DNA from: Scilla litardierei
Taxonomy: Eukaryota; Streptophyta; Magnoliopsida; Asparagales; Asparagaceae
Direction of reading: 5' to 3'
Assembly: GCA_030789695.1 (NCBI GenBank)
Contig: CM061138.1
Span: 12,100,214-12,164,213 of the forward strand
Length of the DNA: 64,000 nucleotides
Program-made: the position numbers and the translations under genes
Part shown: positions 12,414 through 22,609 of the stretch, piece by piece
Layout of the letters: the number at the start of each line of letters is the position of its first letter
Numbering within the stretch: position 1 is the first letter of the stretch
Notes under the pieces: model-generated
The model's input: the letters and a program-made list of their open reading frames with translations, nothing else
What the model was told of the DNA's origin: nothing
Databases searched by the model: none

Positions 12414-12740
12414 TGATGTAGAACACGAACGATTTGGGAATTTTGGGGGAAAATAATTGGCTTCACACCAAGAGATCCAGGGCTTCACACCAAGGATTGG
12501 GACCTTTCACAGGTTTTGAGAGAGAATTTCTTTCAAGTTTTCATTGATCTCTAGAGTACCAAGATACACGTCTTTAAATAGGAAAACAAACCCTCAACTC
12601 TCACGTCCTACCCAATGTGGGACTAAACAAAAAGAAAGAAAAATACATTCAAATCTCAAAATGGGCTTGGGCCCATCCACAATGAACTGGGCTGAATCCG
12701 ATGCTTCCTGCGCGTGTAAACCCTGATGTTGTCCCCATCA
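12414..12740 (-). repeat. 3' LTR of the chromovirus
   Basis: Identical to 18922-19248. The last 28 codons of the polyprotein lie inside it (stop at 12656), so part of U3 is protein-coding in this copy. Confidence 0.97.
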
Positions 12741-15700
12741 ACTCTCCCCGGGTGGGAAGAACTCGGCTCCGACGAGTGTAGGGCCTGCTGGCTGTCATGG
12801 TACTCAAGCAAATCTGGATCTAACCTTTGGAGTTCTGTTCTGGTAATCCAAGTACAGTCTGATTCTGGCCGGCCTTTCCAACTCACCAAGTAACGCTGGT
12901 AACCACCATGCCTGGTTGAGATAACCTGTTCATCTAATATGCGGTCAATCTGCTCTCTATGTGGGTGTATGGGCGGTAAAGGAGTAGGCGAAGGAATAGC
13001 AGGGACACTCAAGTCATCTTGGGAGGGCTCAAAGAATGGGTCTGTGGGTATAGTTGCTGGACCTTTATAAGCCACTAGATCTTCAATATTAAAAGTTGAG
13101 CTTATCCCATAATCAGCAGGGAGATCTATCACATATGCATTAGAACCAATTTTCTTTAAGACTTTGAATGGGCCAGCACTACGAGCTTGCAGTTTCTTCA
13201 AGGTTCCAGGAGGAAACCTTTCAGATCTGAGTCGCACCATAACATAGTCACCCTCATTAAACTCTTTGAAGCGCCTGTGAGTATCTGCAATGGCCTTATA
13301 TTTTTCATTGCTAGAATGAATTCTCCTGCTGATCTCTTTATGCAAGTCATGAATGTGTTGTGCAAATGACTCAGCTGACTCAGACACTCTATGATGATGC
13401 GACATGGGAATGAGGTCTATAGGCTTTCTAGGTTTGTAACCGTGAACTACCTCAAATGGACTCATGCCAATGGACCTATTTATTGACCCATTATATGCAA
13501 ACTCGGCAGTGGACAATATCAGATCCCAATTCCTAGGATTTTCACCCACTAAGCACCTGAGAAGATTCCCTAAACTACGGTTCACTACCTCAGTCTGACC
13601 ATCAGTCTGTGGGTGGTAAGCAGTGGAGAACTTAAGCTTAGTGCCCATCATATGCCATAGGGTTTTCCAGAAGTAGCTCATGAATTTTACATCCCTATCA
13701 GACACTATGCTCTTGGGCAGACCATGGAGACGAACAACCCCATCAAAGTACAGCTTGGCAATGTGTGAGGCGTCTAAAGTTTTGGAGCATGGTATGAAGT
13801 GTGCCATCTTCGAGAATCGGTCCACAATGACAAAAATTGAATCGTGCTTTTTAGGAGTGCGTGGGAGCCCTAGCACGAAATCCATACTAACGTCTTGCCA
13901 TGGACAATCTGGCACAGGTAAAGGTGTGTAGAGGCCAGTATTCTGCTTCCTATGCTTAGCCATCTGACAAACTCGACATTGCCCTACCAAGGTGGCAACA
14001 TCCCTTTTAAGGCTCGGCCAATAAAACTGACTCTCTACTGACTCAATCGTCTTATCTCTCCCAAAGTGCCCTGATAACCCTCCAGCATGTATCTCCCAGA
14101 CAATAAAATCTCTCACTGAAGTACGTGGGATACATAACTGTGTGGCCCTAAAAAGATACCCATCCTGCAGGAAATAACTATCGTGCTCACGTACTAGCTC
14201 ATCCTGAAGGATAGCAAAAATCTCGCTAAAATCTGGGCACGACATGTAATCTTCCTTAATCCTCTCGAATCCTATCACCTGAACACTCATGGCAGATAGT
14301 AGAGCTACCCTGCGACTGAGTGCATCAGCGGCCCTGTTCTCAACCCCCGCTTTATGGTTGAGGACGAATGTGTACTCCTGAAGAAAACCAACCCACCGAG
14401 CGTGCCTGGAGTTTAGTTTCTTCTGGGAATTGAGATATTTCAAGGCCTCATGATCCGAGTACAACACAAATTCTTGCGGTAGGAGATAGTGTCTCCAATA
14501 TCGTAATGCCTGCACTACCGCATAGAATTCTTTATCGTAGGTGGAGTATCGGAGTTTGGCATCACTAAGTTTCTCACTAAAGTATGCCACAGGATGCCCT
14601 TCTTGACTTAAAACTCCGCCTATACCTATACCTGACGCATCACATGCAACCTCAAATGCTTTCATGAAATCCGGGAGGCGCATTACAGGTGCTTTAGTCA
14701 TGCTTTTCTTTATATCCTCAAACGCCTTGGCGGCAGACTTGGTCCACATAAAGTCCCCCTTTTTCATACAATCAGTGATTGGGGACATGATGGTGCTGAA
14801 CCCAGCTATAAATCGACGGTAGAATGTGGCTAACCCATGAAAACTCCTAACCTCGTGTAGGTTGCGGGGTTCAGGCCAATCTACTATCGCTTGGATCTTT
14901 TGGGGATCCGCACGCACTCCCTCTGAGGAGACAACAAAACCTAAGAAGATGACGCTATCAGTCAGGAAGGAACACTTCTTAATGTTTGCATAAAGGCTCT
15001 CCTTCCTCAGGGTAATGCACACCTGCCGCAGATGGTCTATGTGTTGCCCCCTAGATTGGCTATAAATAAGGATATCATCAAAGTACACGACTAGAAATTT
15101 CCCCATGAATGGTCGTAGTACTTGAGTCATCACTCTCATGAACGTGCTAGGGGCGTTGGATAGGCCAAAAGGCATGACCATCCACTCATATAAACCATCC
15201 TTCGTTTTGAAGGCCGTTTTCCATTCGTCCCCTGGGCGAACTCTAATCTGATGATAGCCACTCTTAAGATCAATCTTTGAAAATATTGTGGCGCCAGTCA
15301 TCATATCAAGCATGTCATCAAGCCTAGGGATAGGAAAACGATACTTAACCGTGATCTTATTAATTGCACGGCTATCCACACACATTCTCCATGATCCATC
15401 CTTTTTGGGTGTGAGGAGAGCTGGCACTGCACATGGGCTCATACTTTCCCTGATAAAACCTTTGGCTAGCAATTCGTCAACTTGCCTTTTCAGCTCGGCA
15501 TGCTCAGTGGGGTTCATTCGGTAATGAGGCAAGTTGGGAAGTGTAGCTCCTGGGACTAAGTCTATGGCGTGCTGAATATCCCGCATGGGTGGAAGACAGT
15601 CTGGGAGGTTTTCAGGAAAAATATCACGGAATTCCTCCATTATAGGCGTTATCTCTGCTGGGATCTCCTTCTGACTGGACTCACAAATCTCCCTTGCAAC

Positions 15701-17533
15701 TAAGGCATACATGACTGAGTCCTTTCTAACTTCTCGCTTCAGCTCCTTAGGACTAATAATATGTAAACTCTTGCCTTTAGTTGCTTCCTTCTTTTCAAGA
15801 GCGGTCATCTTGGGTTGTATGGGATTCAGCTTGATTTTCTTGCCTTCATGTGTGAACGTACACGAGTTTGAGCGACCAAAAATCGTGACATCCATGTCAA
15901 AAAGCCAAGGCCTCCCCAAGATGATATGACCAACATCCATGGGCAGTACATCGCACCAAATCTTGTCCTTATATGATCCGAACTGAATAGGGACAAGACA
16001 TCTTTCTTTGATGCCAATGGATGAAGCATCCACCCATGATACCTTATAAGGACTAGGGTGTGGGACTGGCTGTAAACCTATGCGGGTAACGAGCTTAGAT
16101 GACACGGCATTTATGCAACTTCCGCTATCAATGATCACTTTACTATGCTTGTCACCATGCGTCACAAAAGTGTGAAAAATCGCAGTCCTACGCCAGTCAT
16201 CACTCTCTTTGGCCTGAGCCAGTGCACAACGTACAACACCAAGTCTAGGGTTTTCAGAGCGTGTATCGATAAGCTCAACTCTCGTGGGTACACTCTGAAT
16301 ACAGCCTAGTCTAGCTGATTCCTCATCGGTCTCATAGCATGCCTCAACTGGCTCATAAACTTCTTCCTCCTCATCTATGTGGTCATCTCCCTCGGGGTCG
16401 TGTACTAACAAGGCCTTGGAAGGGCAGTTTCCCGCAAAGTGACCAAAGCCTTGACACTTATAGCATTGGGTACGAGGACCAGCTCTAGAAGACTCACCCA
16501 TAATCCCTTTTCCTTTGTCATTCATGTGGGTGGGATGTCTCTGGTCAGATCTTGGCTGGGATTGACTCTGGGGTGGTTTGCTACCATTTGGTGCTGGGCG
16601 ACGTGACAAATCTCTTGAGTCGTAACGCCTAGCAACCGGAGCATGATGGAAGCTATCAATATCCAATACAATCTGATAAGCATGCTCAAGTGTATGGACA
16701 TCACGAAGGATGAGCTCCTTTCGTAGGTCAGGTCTAAGGCCAGCCCTAAACCTAGACAATGTCACACTCACATCTTCCCTCACATCACATCTCATCATAT
16801 ACTCGTCAAACTTATCCACGTATGTGCGAACCGACCCACTATCCTGGGTGAGGTTCTGCCACTGGTCTAGAAGTCGCTGGTGATATGACGTGGGTAGATA
16901 TTTCTCCTTCAGCTTCTCTTTCATCTCATCCCACATACCTATGGGCTCCTGCCTACTCTGGGCTAGCATGCGCTCAATATTCTGCCAATACAACTTGGCA
17001 GGTCCAATAAGCTTCATCCTCGCAAACCTCACTTTTCTCTCCTCAGACATGTCATACCATCCAAAATAATGGTCCATATCGGCCATCCAATCGATAAAAG
17101 TCTGGGGATTCAGACGACCATCAAAAGTGGGTGCGTCTACCTTAATGCCCCTAATCAAACTATCGTCTCTGTCACGTCGGTCGTGACGGGGTCTCTCTCT
17201 AGATTGCCTAGGTGGACTAGGCGTGTGCCTGTCATGACGGTGCCTCTCTCTAGAATGCCTGGGTGGACTAGGCCCTCGTCTCTCATGATGGGGTCTCTCT
17301 CTATTTCGCCTAGGTGGGCTAGGCGTACTATGTGCATGTGAACCCTCATCTGAAGCCCTCTGTCTAGTGTTCTCTAGGCGTAGCACCCGATCAAGACACT
17401 CACGAGACTCTGATCTACCTTCACGGACTTGGGTTTCTAATGCAGCTAACCGGTTAATGACATCCCTCAAGGTTGGTTGGTCAGCATCCATGGTATTTGA
17501 GATCTGATAAATCCTGCCACTACGTGTGGACAT
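12656..17533 (-). CDS. Chromovirus gag-pol polyprotein with chromodomain
   Basis: 1625 residues from ATG at 17533 (an open frame runs three codons further upstream without ATG). Order: basic, SR-rich N-terminal region 65-125; retrotransposon gag domain about 170-290; zinc knuckle CYKCQGFGHFAGNC 357-370; aspartic protease IDSGS at 468-472 (Asp469); reverse transcriptase about 680-870 with YFDD at 817-820; RNase H about 960-1075 (Asp965, Glu1002, Asp1027, Asp1070); integrase zinc finger His1149, His1156, Cys1186, Cys1189; integrase catalytic triad Asp1218, Asp1279, Glu1315; chromodomain about 1527-1579 (VSWKGRPESDCTW). All catalytic residues are present. In this family the protein packages, copies and integrates the element, and the chromodomain is thought to steer integration into chromatin. 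Gag and pol are one frame with no shift. The C-terminus reads through the polypurine tract into the 3' LTR. Confidence 0.97.
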   Translation of the reverse strand: MSTRSGRIYQISNTMDADQPTLRDVINRLAALETQVREGRSESRECLDRVLRLENTRQRASDEGSHAHSTPSPPRRNRERPHHERRGPSPPRHSRERHRHDRHTPSPPRQSRERPRHDRRDRDDSLIRGIKVDAPTFDGRLNPQTFIDWMADMDHYFGWYDMSEERKVRFARMKLIGPAKLYWQNIERMLAQSRQEPIGMWDEMKEKLKEKYLPTSYHQRLLDQWQNLTQDSGSVRTYVDKFDEYMMRCDVREDVSVTLSRFRAGLRPDLRKELILRDVHTLEHAYQIVLDIDSFHHAPVARRYDSRDLSRRPAPNGSKPPQSQSQPRSDQRHPTHMNDKGKGIMGESSRAGPRTQCYKCQGFGHFAGNCPSKALLVHDPEGDDHIDEEEEVYEPVEACYETDEESARLGCIQSVPTRVELIDTRSENPRLGVVRCALAQAKESDDWRRTAIFHTFVTHGDKHSKVIIDSGSCINAVSSKLVTRIGLQPVPHPSPYKVSWVDASSIGIKERCLVPIQFGSYKDKIWCDVLPMDVGHIILGRPWLFDMDVTIFGRSNSCTFTHEGKKIKLNPIQPKMTALEKKEATKGKSLHIISPKELKREVRKDSVMYALVAREICESSQKEIPAEITPIMEEFRDIFPENLPDCLPPMRDIQHAIDLVPGATLPNLPHYRMNPTEHAELKRQVDELLAKGFIRESMSPCAVPALLTPKKDGSWRMCVDSRAINKITVKYRFPIPRLDDMLDMMTGATIFSKIDLKSGYHQIRVRPGDEWKTAFKTKDGLYEWMVMPFGLSNAPSTFMRVMTQVLRPFMGKFLVVYFDDILIYSQSRGQHIDHLRQVCITLRKESLYANIKKCSFLTDSVIFLGFVVSSEGVRADPQKIQAIVDWPEPRNLHEVRSFHGLATFYRRFIAGFSTIMSPITDCMKKGDFMWTKSAAKAFEDIKKSMTKAPVMRLPDFMKAFEVACDASGIGIGGVLSQEGHPVAYFSEKLSDAKLRYSTYDKEFYAVVQALRYWRHYLLPQEFVLYSDHEALKYLNSQKKLNSRHARWVGFLQEYTFVLNHKAGVENRAADALSRRVALLSAMSVQVIGFERIKEDYMSCPDFSEIFAILQDELVREHDSYFLQDGYLFRATQLCIPRTSVRDFIVWEIHAGGLSGHFGRDKTIESVESQFYWPSLKRDVATLVGQCRVCQMAKHRKQNTGLYTPLPVPDCPWQDVSMDFVLGLPRTPKKHDSIFVIVDRFSKMAHFIPCSKTLDASHIAKLYFDGVVRLHGLPKSIVSDRDVKFMSYFWKTLWHMMGTKLKFSTAYHPQTDGQTEVVNRSLGNLLRCLVGENPRNWDLILSTAEFAYNGSINRSIGMSPFEVVHGYKPRKPIDLIPMSHHHRVSESAESFAQHIHDLHKEISRRIHSSNEKYKAIADTHRRFKEFNEGDYVMVRLRSERFPPGTLKKLQARSAGPFKVLKKIGSNAYVIDLPADYGISSTFNIEDLVAYKGPATIPTDPFFEPSQDDLSVPAIPSPTPLPPIHPHREQIDRILDEQVISTRHGGYQRYLVSWKGRPESDCTWITRTELQRLDPDLLEYHDSQQALHSSEPSSSHPGRVDGDNIRVYTRRKHRIQPSSLWMGPSPF
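12741..12755 (-). promoter_or_regulatory. Polypurine tract
   Basis: Directly 5' of the 3' LTR on the minus strand the sequence is CACCCGGGGAGAGT. The purine run GGGGAGAG is the expected plus-strand DNA primer. It also codes for residues of the polyprotein tail. Confidence 0.6.
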
Positions 17534-17545
17534 GCAATGCAAGTT

Positions 17546-18048
17546 CTGCTAAATGATGAACACTTGACTAATGTTTTTTTTTTTGCCCTTTTTTTTGTAA
17601 TGAAATGTAAACTAATGAAAATTCCTATATGATGCAGGTGGATGGTGGAGAGATCAACTAGCAGAAGTCATTCAGCAATTCAAATTTCAAGTCATAGGCA
17701 GTTCTTACAGCAGATTCAAATATTAATATCGTGAATGTAATGATGTTTAGTGAACTGTACTATTCAAAATATCTTAATGAGAACAAGTCTTGTCGCACTA
17801 TGATAGTAAATTTAAGCTCTTCTTTTAATATTAAGTCTTATGGCTCTAAGCAAAAATATGTGGTCCAATGGTTGTTTTAGTTTGCAATGAGCAGCTAGCA
17901 GCAGTATAGCAATAAGGGGATAATGAAAAGCTCACAGCAGATGGCCCCGCAAGGAAGATGAACAGGTCCAGATAGGATGGCAACGCGTCCGTGGCTGAGT
18001 CTTCAAGGCGCTGACGTGAATCGTTCTGAATTTGGACTCCGAACGAAC
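17546..18048 (-). other. Candidate intron in the chromovirus leader
   Basis: On the minus strand, ATTTCAG|GTTCGT at 18048 is a good donor, and TCATTTAGCAG|AACTTGC at 17545 is a good acceptor 12 nt before the gag ATG. The enclosed 503 nt are AT-rich over most of their length, unlike the GC-rich leader upstream. Removal would bring the leader directly to the gag start. Inferred from splice consensus and composition only. Confidence 0.4.
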
Positions 18049-18905
18049 CTGAAATCTCCAAAACACAATAGTTGCACAGAAGATATCCAGAAAATACGCA
18101 GAAAATAATCTGAAAGTGACCAGAGTTACTGCGTCGGCACTGTCGCCATCGTGGGGTTCAACGCAAGTCTAGGAGGTCACGTCTACAGCTCTCAAATCTG
18201 AGAGGAATGTGTGTTCTGAGAGGAGGCGATCTCAATGGAGTCGACGATCGGAGCGAGGGGAAGAGGCAGCGGCCAGATCTGAACCGGTGGCAGCTTCGAC
18301 ACAAGGCGACGTCAGCTTCGATCTGAGGTGGTGGTGATGCTATCAGCGGTCGAAGAAGGTGGCGGTGTGGACCCGTGGACGCGGAAGAGGAGGCTCGGGA
18401 GCGACGCTCAGATCTGAGGGTTGAGCGGCTGAGCGGGGGATCCGTGGTCGTGGACTCGTGATCGGAGAGGGGGCGCGTGCTTTAGATCTGAGCGGGGCGC
18501 GTGGGCGTCGGATCTGAAAGGCGGCGACCGGAGGAGGAGGCGGCGGCGGCGAGATCTCGAAGGCGGCGGCTCCGATATTCTGGAAGGTGCTCGTTGTCGG
18601 AGCGAAGCCACGGAGGCGCGTGGCTGAGCCGTGCGAACGATCGACGTAAGGGAGAACGGCGAGATCTGAGGCGGCGGCGGCTCGTTGGGAGATGGCGGGC
18701 GGTTCGTCGGGAGACGCCTGTGGGGTTTGACCCGGTGCTGAGGGAAAAGAAAAAAAGAAACGTAGGGTTTTTTTTTTTTGAGAGGGGGCGGCGGCGGAAG
18801 AGAGATTTTTTTTTAGGGTTTATTTTTTTTTTTTTTTTTTTGGGAAAAGATGACGGCTGTGGGGTTTGGGAAACTAGGGTTTTTGTGAGGAAAGAAGAAT
18901 CATTC

Positions 18906-18918
18906 GGCTCTGATACCA
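18906..18918 (-). promoter_or_regulatory. Primer-binding site, initiator tRNA-Met
   Basis: The minus strand reads TGGTATCAGAGCC, perfectly complementary to the 3' end of plant initiator tRNA-Met, 3 bp inside the 5' LTR. It is where minus-strand DNA synthesis starts. Confidence 0.95.
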
Positions 18919-18921
18919 AAT

Positions 18922-19248
18922 TGATGTAGAACACGAACGATTTGGGAATTTTGGGGGAAAATAATTGGCTTCACACCAAGAGATCCAGGGCTTCACACCA
19001 AGGATTGGGACCTTTCACAGGTTTTGAGAGAGAATTTCTTTCAAGTTTTCATTGATCTCTAGAGTACCAAGATACACGTCTTTAAATAGGAAAACAAACC
19101 CTCAACTCTCACGTCCTACCCAATGTGGGACTAAACAAAAAGAAAGAAAAATACATTCAAATCTCAAAATGGGCTTGGGCCCATCCACAATGAACTGGGC
19201 TGAATCCGATGCTTCCTGCGCGTGTAAACCCTGATGTTGTCCCCATCA
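18922..19248 (-). repeat. 5' LTR of the chromovirus
   Basis: Identical to 12414-12740. On the minus strand CCTATTTAAAGACG (about 19079-19092) is the best TATA-like site, followed by the transcribed half. Outer target duplication AATGT at 19249-19253. Confidence 0.97.
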
Positions 19249-19253
19249 AATGT

Positions 19254-20679
19254 CCTCTCCCCTCGCCCAATAAATATGAAATATGGATATGGAAGTTGCC
19301 AGTTGGGCATCCAAACCAAATAATCAAATTCTTGCAACTCCCTTTTTTAAAGTCAAAGCAGCACTCTAATGATATTGTTTCTTATTATATATATGATGCA
19401 CACTGCCAAGGTTATGCTAATGCTATATGTTATACACTAGAAGTATCCCATTTAACATCTATGCTCTCTTTATTTTGTTTTCAGAATCATGCTTCATGGC
19501 ATTATTACATAAAAGGAAACCATAATAGATTTATGCATAGATGGTTTAGCCAATTACTTGACAAATTTCTCTTCTAAGTATTAGCAGCATTTGCGTCCCC
19601 AATGACAGTATTCCAAATGACCACAGGTATTGGGACTGAGAAACTCAATATTTACACATCACTAATTACAACAAGACCCCACTCTCAAATACTGTGGTCA
19701 CTTCCATGAATCCATTTCTTAACTGAGGCATGTTATGGATACTTCCTTCAACAATTAGTATCCTTTCTTAAGGCCTCGGCCATGTTCATTTCAGTATACC
19801 CTTACCCTAGAATTGATCGGCCACCTGCCTTCATTTCATTGCAAGGATTCACTAGATTAAGAATGAGATGGAGACACCCTTAATTTCATGCCTTTTCATG
19901 ACTTGTTAGTCTAGTCAATAGGTAAGAATGTGCTTCTACGTTATAGGCATTTATCGGTTTCTATAAGTTTATTAAATAACTTAGTTAGCCATATTAGCCC
20001 CTCTTCTCCTATAAGTTTCCAATTTCAACAAGGATTATCATAATGTCTTAAGAGTCTCCTAGTTTTAGTTTCAAGTCGTCATTAATATGACTTATGCTAA
20101 TTTTTCAACATTACCAATAGTTCCTAAAATTACTTGGATCTACCTTACATGACCATTCTCTAAAAACTGGCAAAAATAACCCCATTTTTTATCACTTATT
20201 TCTTTGCATGGACCTTGGACTTTCTAAGCTTCATTAAATCTCTTAACAATACCTAAAGCTCTACAATATCTTCTCATTTTAGCAAATTTATTTGCATCTT
20301 CCATCCCACTTTACATCTTAACACCTAACAAAATTTTGATTTCCCACAGTAAAATTGGTCTTCCGATCCTATTGGGTCTTCCAACTATATGGTTTCCTTC
20401 TGAACATCAATGGGGCAGGTTGCGGCTCATGCACTTTTTTTGTTCATTCCATAGGAACTAGAGAGCTATGATCTGTAGATGATTTTTTTTTCAAGTTTTC
20501 TGAAAAATGAACTGGGAGAAATGTCCTTACAACGTGTCCCTTCATATTCAGAGATATAGATTATTGTATTAAGGAAGGAAAGGAAGGGGCAGGGAGTAGA
20601 GAGAAGGAAAGAGTAGAATGACCCATGGTTAATTCCACTAAGTAGATCAGAAGGAATTCCAGTCAACTGTGATGACCTA
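19254..20679. other. Spacer right of the chromovirus, nothing recognised
   Basis: Continuation of the sequence interrupted by the chromovirus. The only longer frame (19209-19577 plus) starts inside the LTR and shows no domain. No repeats or RNA genes seen. Confidence 0.55.
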
Positions 20680-21029
20680 TGATCAAATTTAAGTCATTTT
20701 GTTAATCAAAATTTGACTAATTACATAAAGATGGAAAAGTTTGTTTCCCTCTTTGTTTAGTCCCACATGGAAAAACATAAGGTACCCTCTTCGTATATAT
20801 GCAAATTGTTGCAGAAGAACAAATAAGGAACAATAAACGTGCACATGGAGGTGCAGTGAGTGCTGGAGGAAATTAGGGGTCCAGCCAAGAAAGGTGTTGA
20901 CCAGCTGCAATGCACACGATCATCGAATACGAGGGTGCAGATCTCGGACTTGGGTGCCTTTTGGGCACACCCGCAAAACCTTGGTGTTAATGTTTTGTTT
21001 AATCATTTTCGTTTATTATTCTCTTTCAA

Positions 21030-21088
<59 letters not shown>

Positions 21089-21650
21089 AGATCTGGTCGT
21101 TGTAACAGAAAAGTGATCGTGTTTTATTGTAAAAGAAACGAGATTGTCTCCCTGTTTATGAGATCCATGTGTGCCCATTGCAAAGACACTGGATATCCTC
21201 CTACCAAACATTCCAACTAAATGAGAAATCGTGGAGTATGTGATCTTTCGTTCCTTTATTAGAAAAAGGTTGCACCTCTTTTTCAGAATTAACAAATCAA
21301 AAAATTCAACTCAAATCCCCATGTAAAATTTCCTTCTATCTTGTAGGCAAGACGTGATGCATCGAACTGAGTGCACAGTAAGAGTTTCAAGGCAATGAGA
21401 TTTATGATTATGTCGTAGGATTACCTTGCCAGAAACCATTTACACCACAAGTAGGCAAATCTACTCTAAGAACAATGCCAGTTTATATCTGTTGTTGCTA
21501 TTTAATTTTTCTTTTAGCTTTGATTATTTAGCTCCTCGCATTCTATTTGTTCAAAACTCTATTTATGCATGTTTTCTCCTTTCATTAACCATCTTCAATA
21601 AATCTACTTTGTCATCTTTTTGTTTTATTAATGGCAACAACTGAGGACCT
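20680..21650. repeat. Left copy of a diverged direct repeat
   Basis: Shares an ordered series of blocks with 22610-23600: a GACTAATTACATAAAGATG-like start, a TTTGTTTAGTCC block, an ATAAAAGG/AATAAGG segment with a CACATG(G/A) block, a GGGTGCA(G/A)ATC block, then TTTCGTTCCTTTATT, AAATTCAACTC and CTCTAAGAACAA. Spacing is similar. It could be the two LTRs of a very old element or a segmental duplication. Contains the CT microsatellite. Confidence 0.5.
21032..21087. repeat. (CT)n microsatellite
   Basis: An uninterrupted CT dinucleotide run of about 56 bp inside the left copy of the duplicated segment. The right copy lacks it. Confidence 0.98.
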
Positions 21651-22609
21651 GTACTAAATTTATTAATCACTCATCTAATCCTAACAGATTATAATATTGG
21701 AGAATGCAAAGAAAAATGTTTTATTGGCTTAATGTTTAAAAAGCTGGGTTCTGTTTTGAGGATGCATCCTCTGTCTGAAATGCTTGAACCTACTAGGACT
21801 TTTGCACTAAAATTGAACGTTGAGAAAAACTACCATTGCGAAGGGGTTTTTTTTTTTTTTGAGAAAAAGGAATTGACGAAATATCAACCTAGAAAGCTGA
21901 AAAACATAGGTGCATAAAACAAAAGATGAGAAGATCCCCAAACATCATAATCCCAGATAGACAATCCACTCCAACTTAATCAAGGATGATCAACTCAACA
22001 CCCTCCAATGTTTAAGCTTTCAACGGCGGGATCCTCAAGGCTTGCTGTAGATTATTGCCCGAGGCCATGACTTCAAGAGCGCGAGGGACGGCATGAATTT
22101 ATATATGGGATATCCGACTCTACTTCCTCATCCACATCATCAGTAGTACATGCAGTAGTAGCAATAGAACCAAGCTCTCTCCTCCCTGCAACACCCCTAG
22201 CTCCACATCCACGAGAGAATGTTCTCTACAATTTTGGAGGTACATTACCTAGCCAGGAGATAAGTGTCCATCGGATGCCATTACCTCAAAGATATCGTTG
22301 AGATGTAATATGTATTATGTTAAAAGTATTGTATGTATGAAGAGGTAAATGATTTTATGTAAATCTACCAGTTCAGTACTATAAATAATAGATCCTAATG
22401 AAAGAAAAAACAACTAACTCTCTAATTTTTCCTTTAAAATTTTATCTCTGATTTTTTATGGTATCAATACCCTAACCCTAAAGTAGCCCTATAATCTTAA
22501 TCCACAATCTTCCCTCAACCATCAATCATCACCATCAAGATTATGAGTAATTTGTTTTGTTGTACTCCTATCAATTTTGTTTTTACTTTGATTCAAAATT
22601 TTGATTCAT
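21651..22609. other. Spacer between the two duplicated segments
   Basis: AT-rich with no domain-bearing frame. Short poly-T near 21850. Nothing else supported. Confidence 0.5.

Larger units (their letters stand above)
17534..18921 (-). other. Long untranslated leader of the chromovirus
   Basis: The 1.39 kb between the 5' LTR and gag splits in two. 17546-17920 is AT-rich with a long T-run. 17930-18770 is GC-rich, with seven or more copies of ATCTGA in the plus-strand sense, and 18770-18842 has long T runs. Open frames on both strands (S/R/P-rich) look non-coding. Composition suggests an intron or captured DNA. Confidence 0.7.
12414..19248 (-). mobile_element. Complete Ty3/gypsy chromovirus, recently inserted
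   Basis: Length is 6835 bp. The LTRs (12414-12740 and 18922-19248) are each 327 bp, begin TG, end CA and are identical by eye. Target duplication AATGT occurs at 12409-12413 and 19249-19253. Primer site TGGTATCAGAGCC (initiator tRNA-Met) lies 3 bp inside the 5' LTR. One uninterrupted gag-pol frame ends with a chromodomain. Short LTRs, a tRNA-iMet primer and a C-terminal chromodomain point to the chromovirus branch; I would guess a Reina- or Galadriel-like clade but cannot settle that without a tree. Identical LTRs and an open frame mean a young and possibly still competent copy. Confidence 0.97.

Noticed and set aside
18408..18934. Open frames of 142-150 codons in the chromovirus leader
   Set aside because: GC-rich and homopolymer-driven translations on both strands; they lie upstream of gag and match no family.
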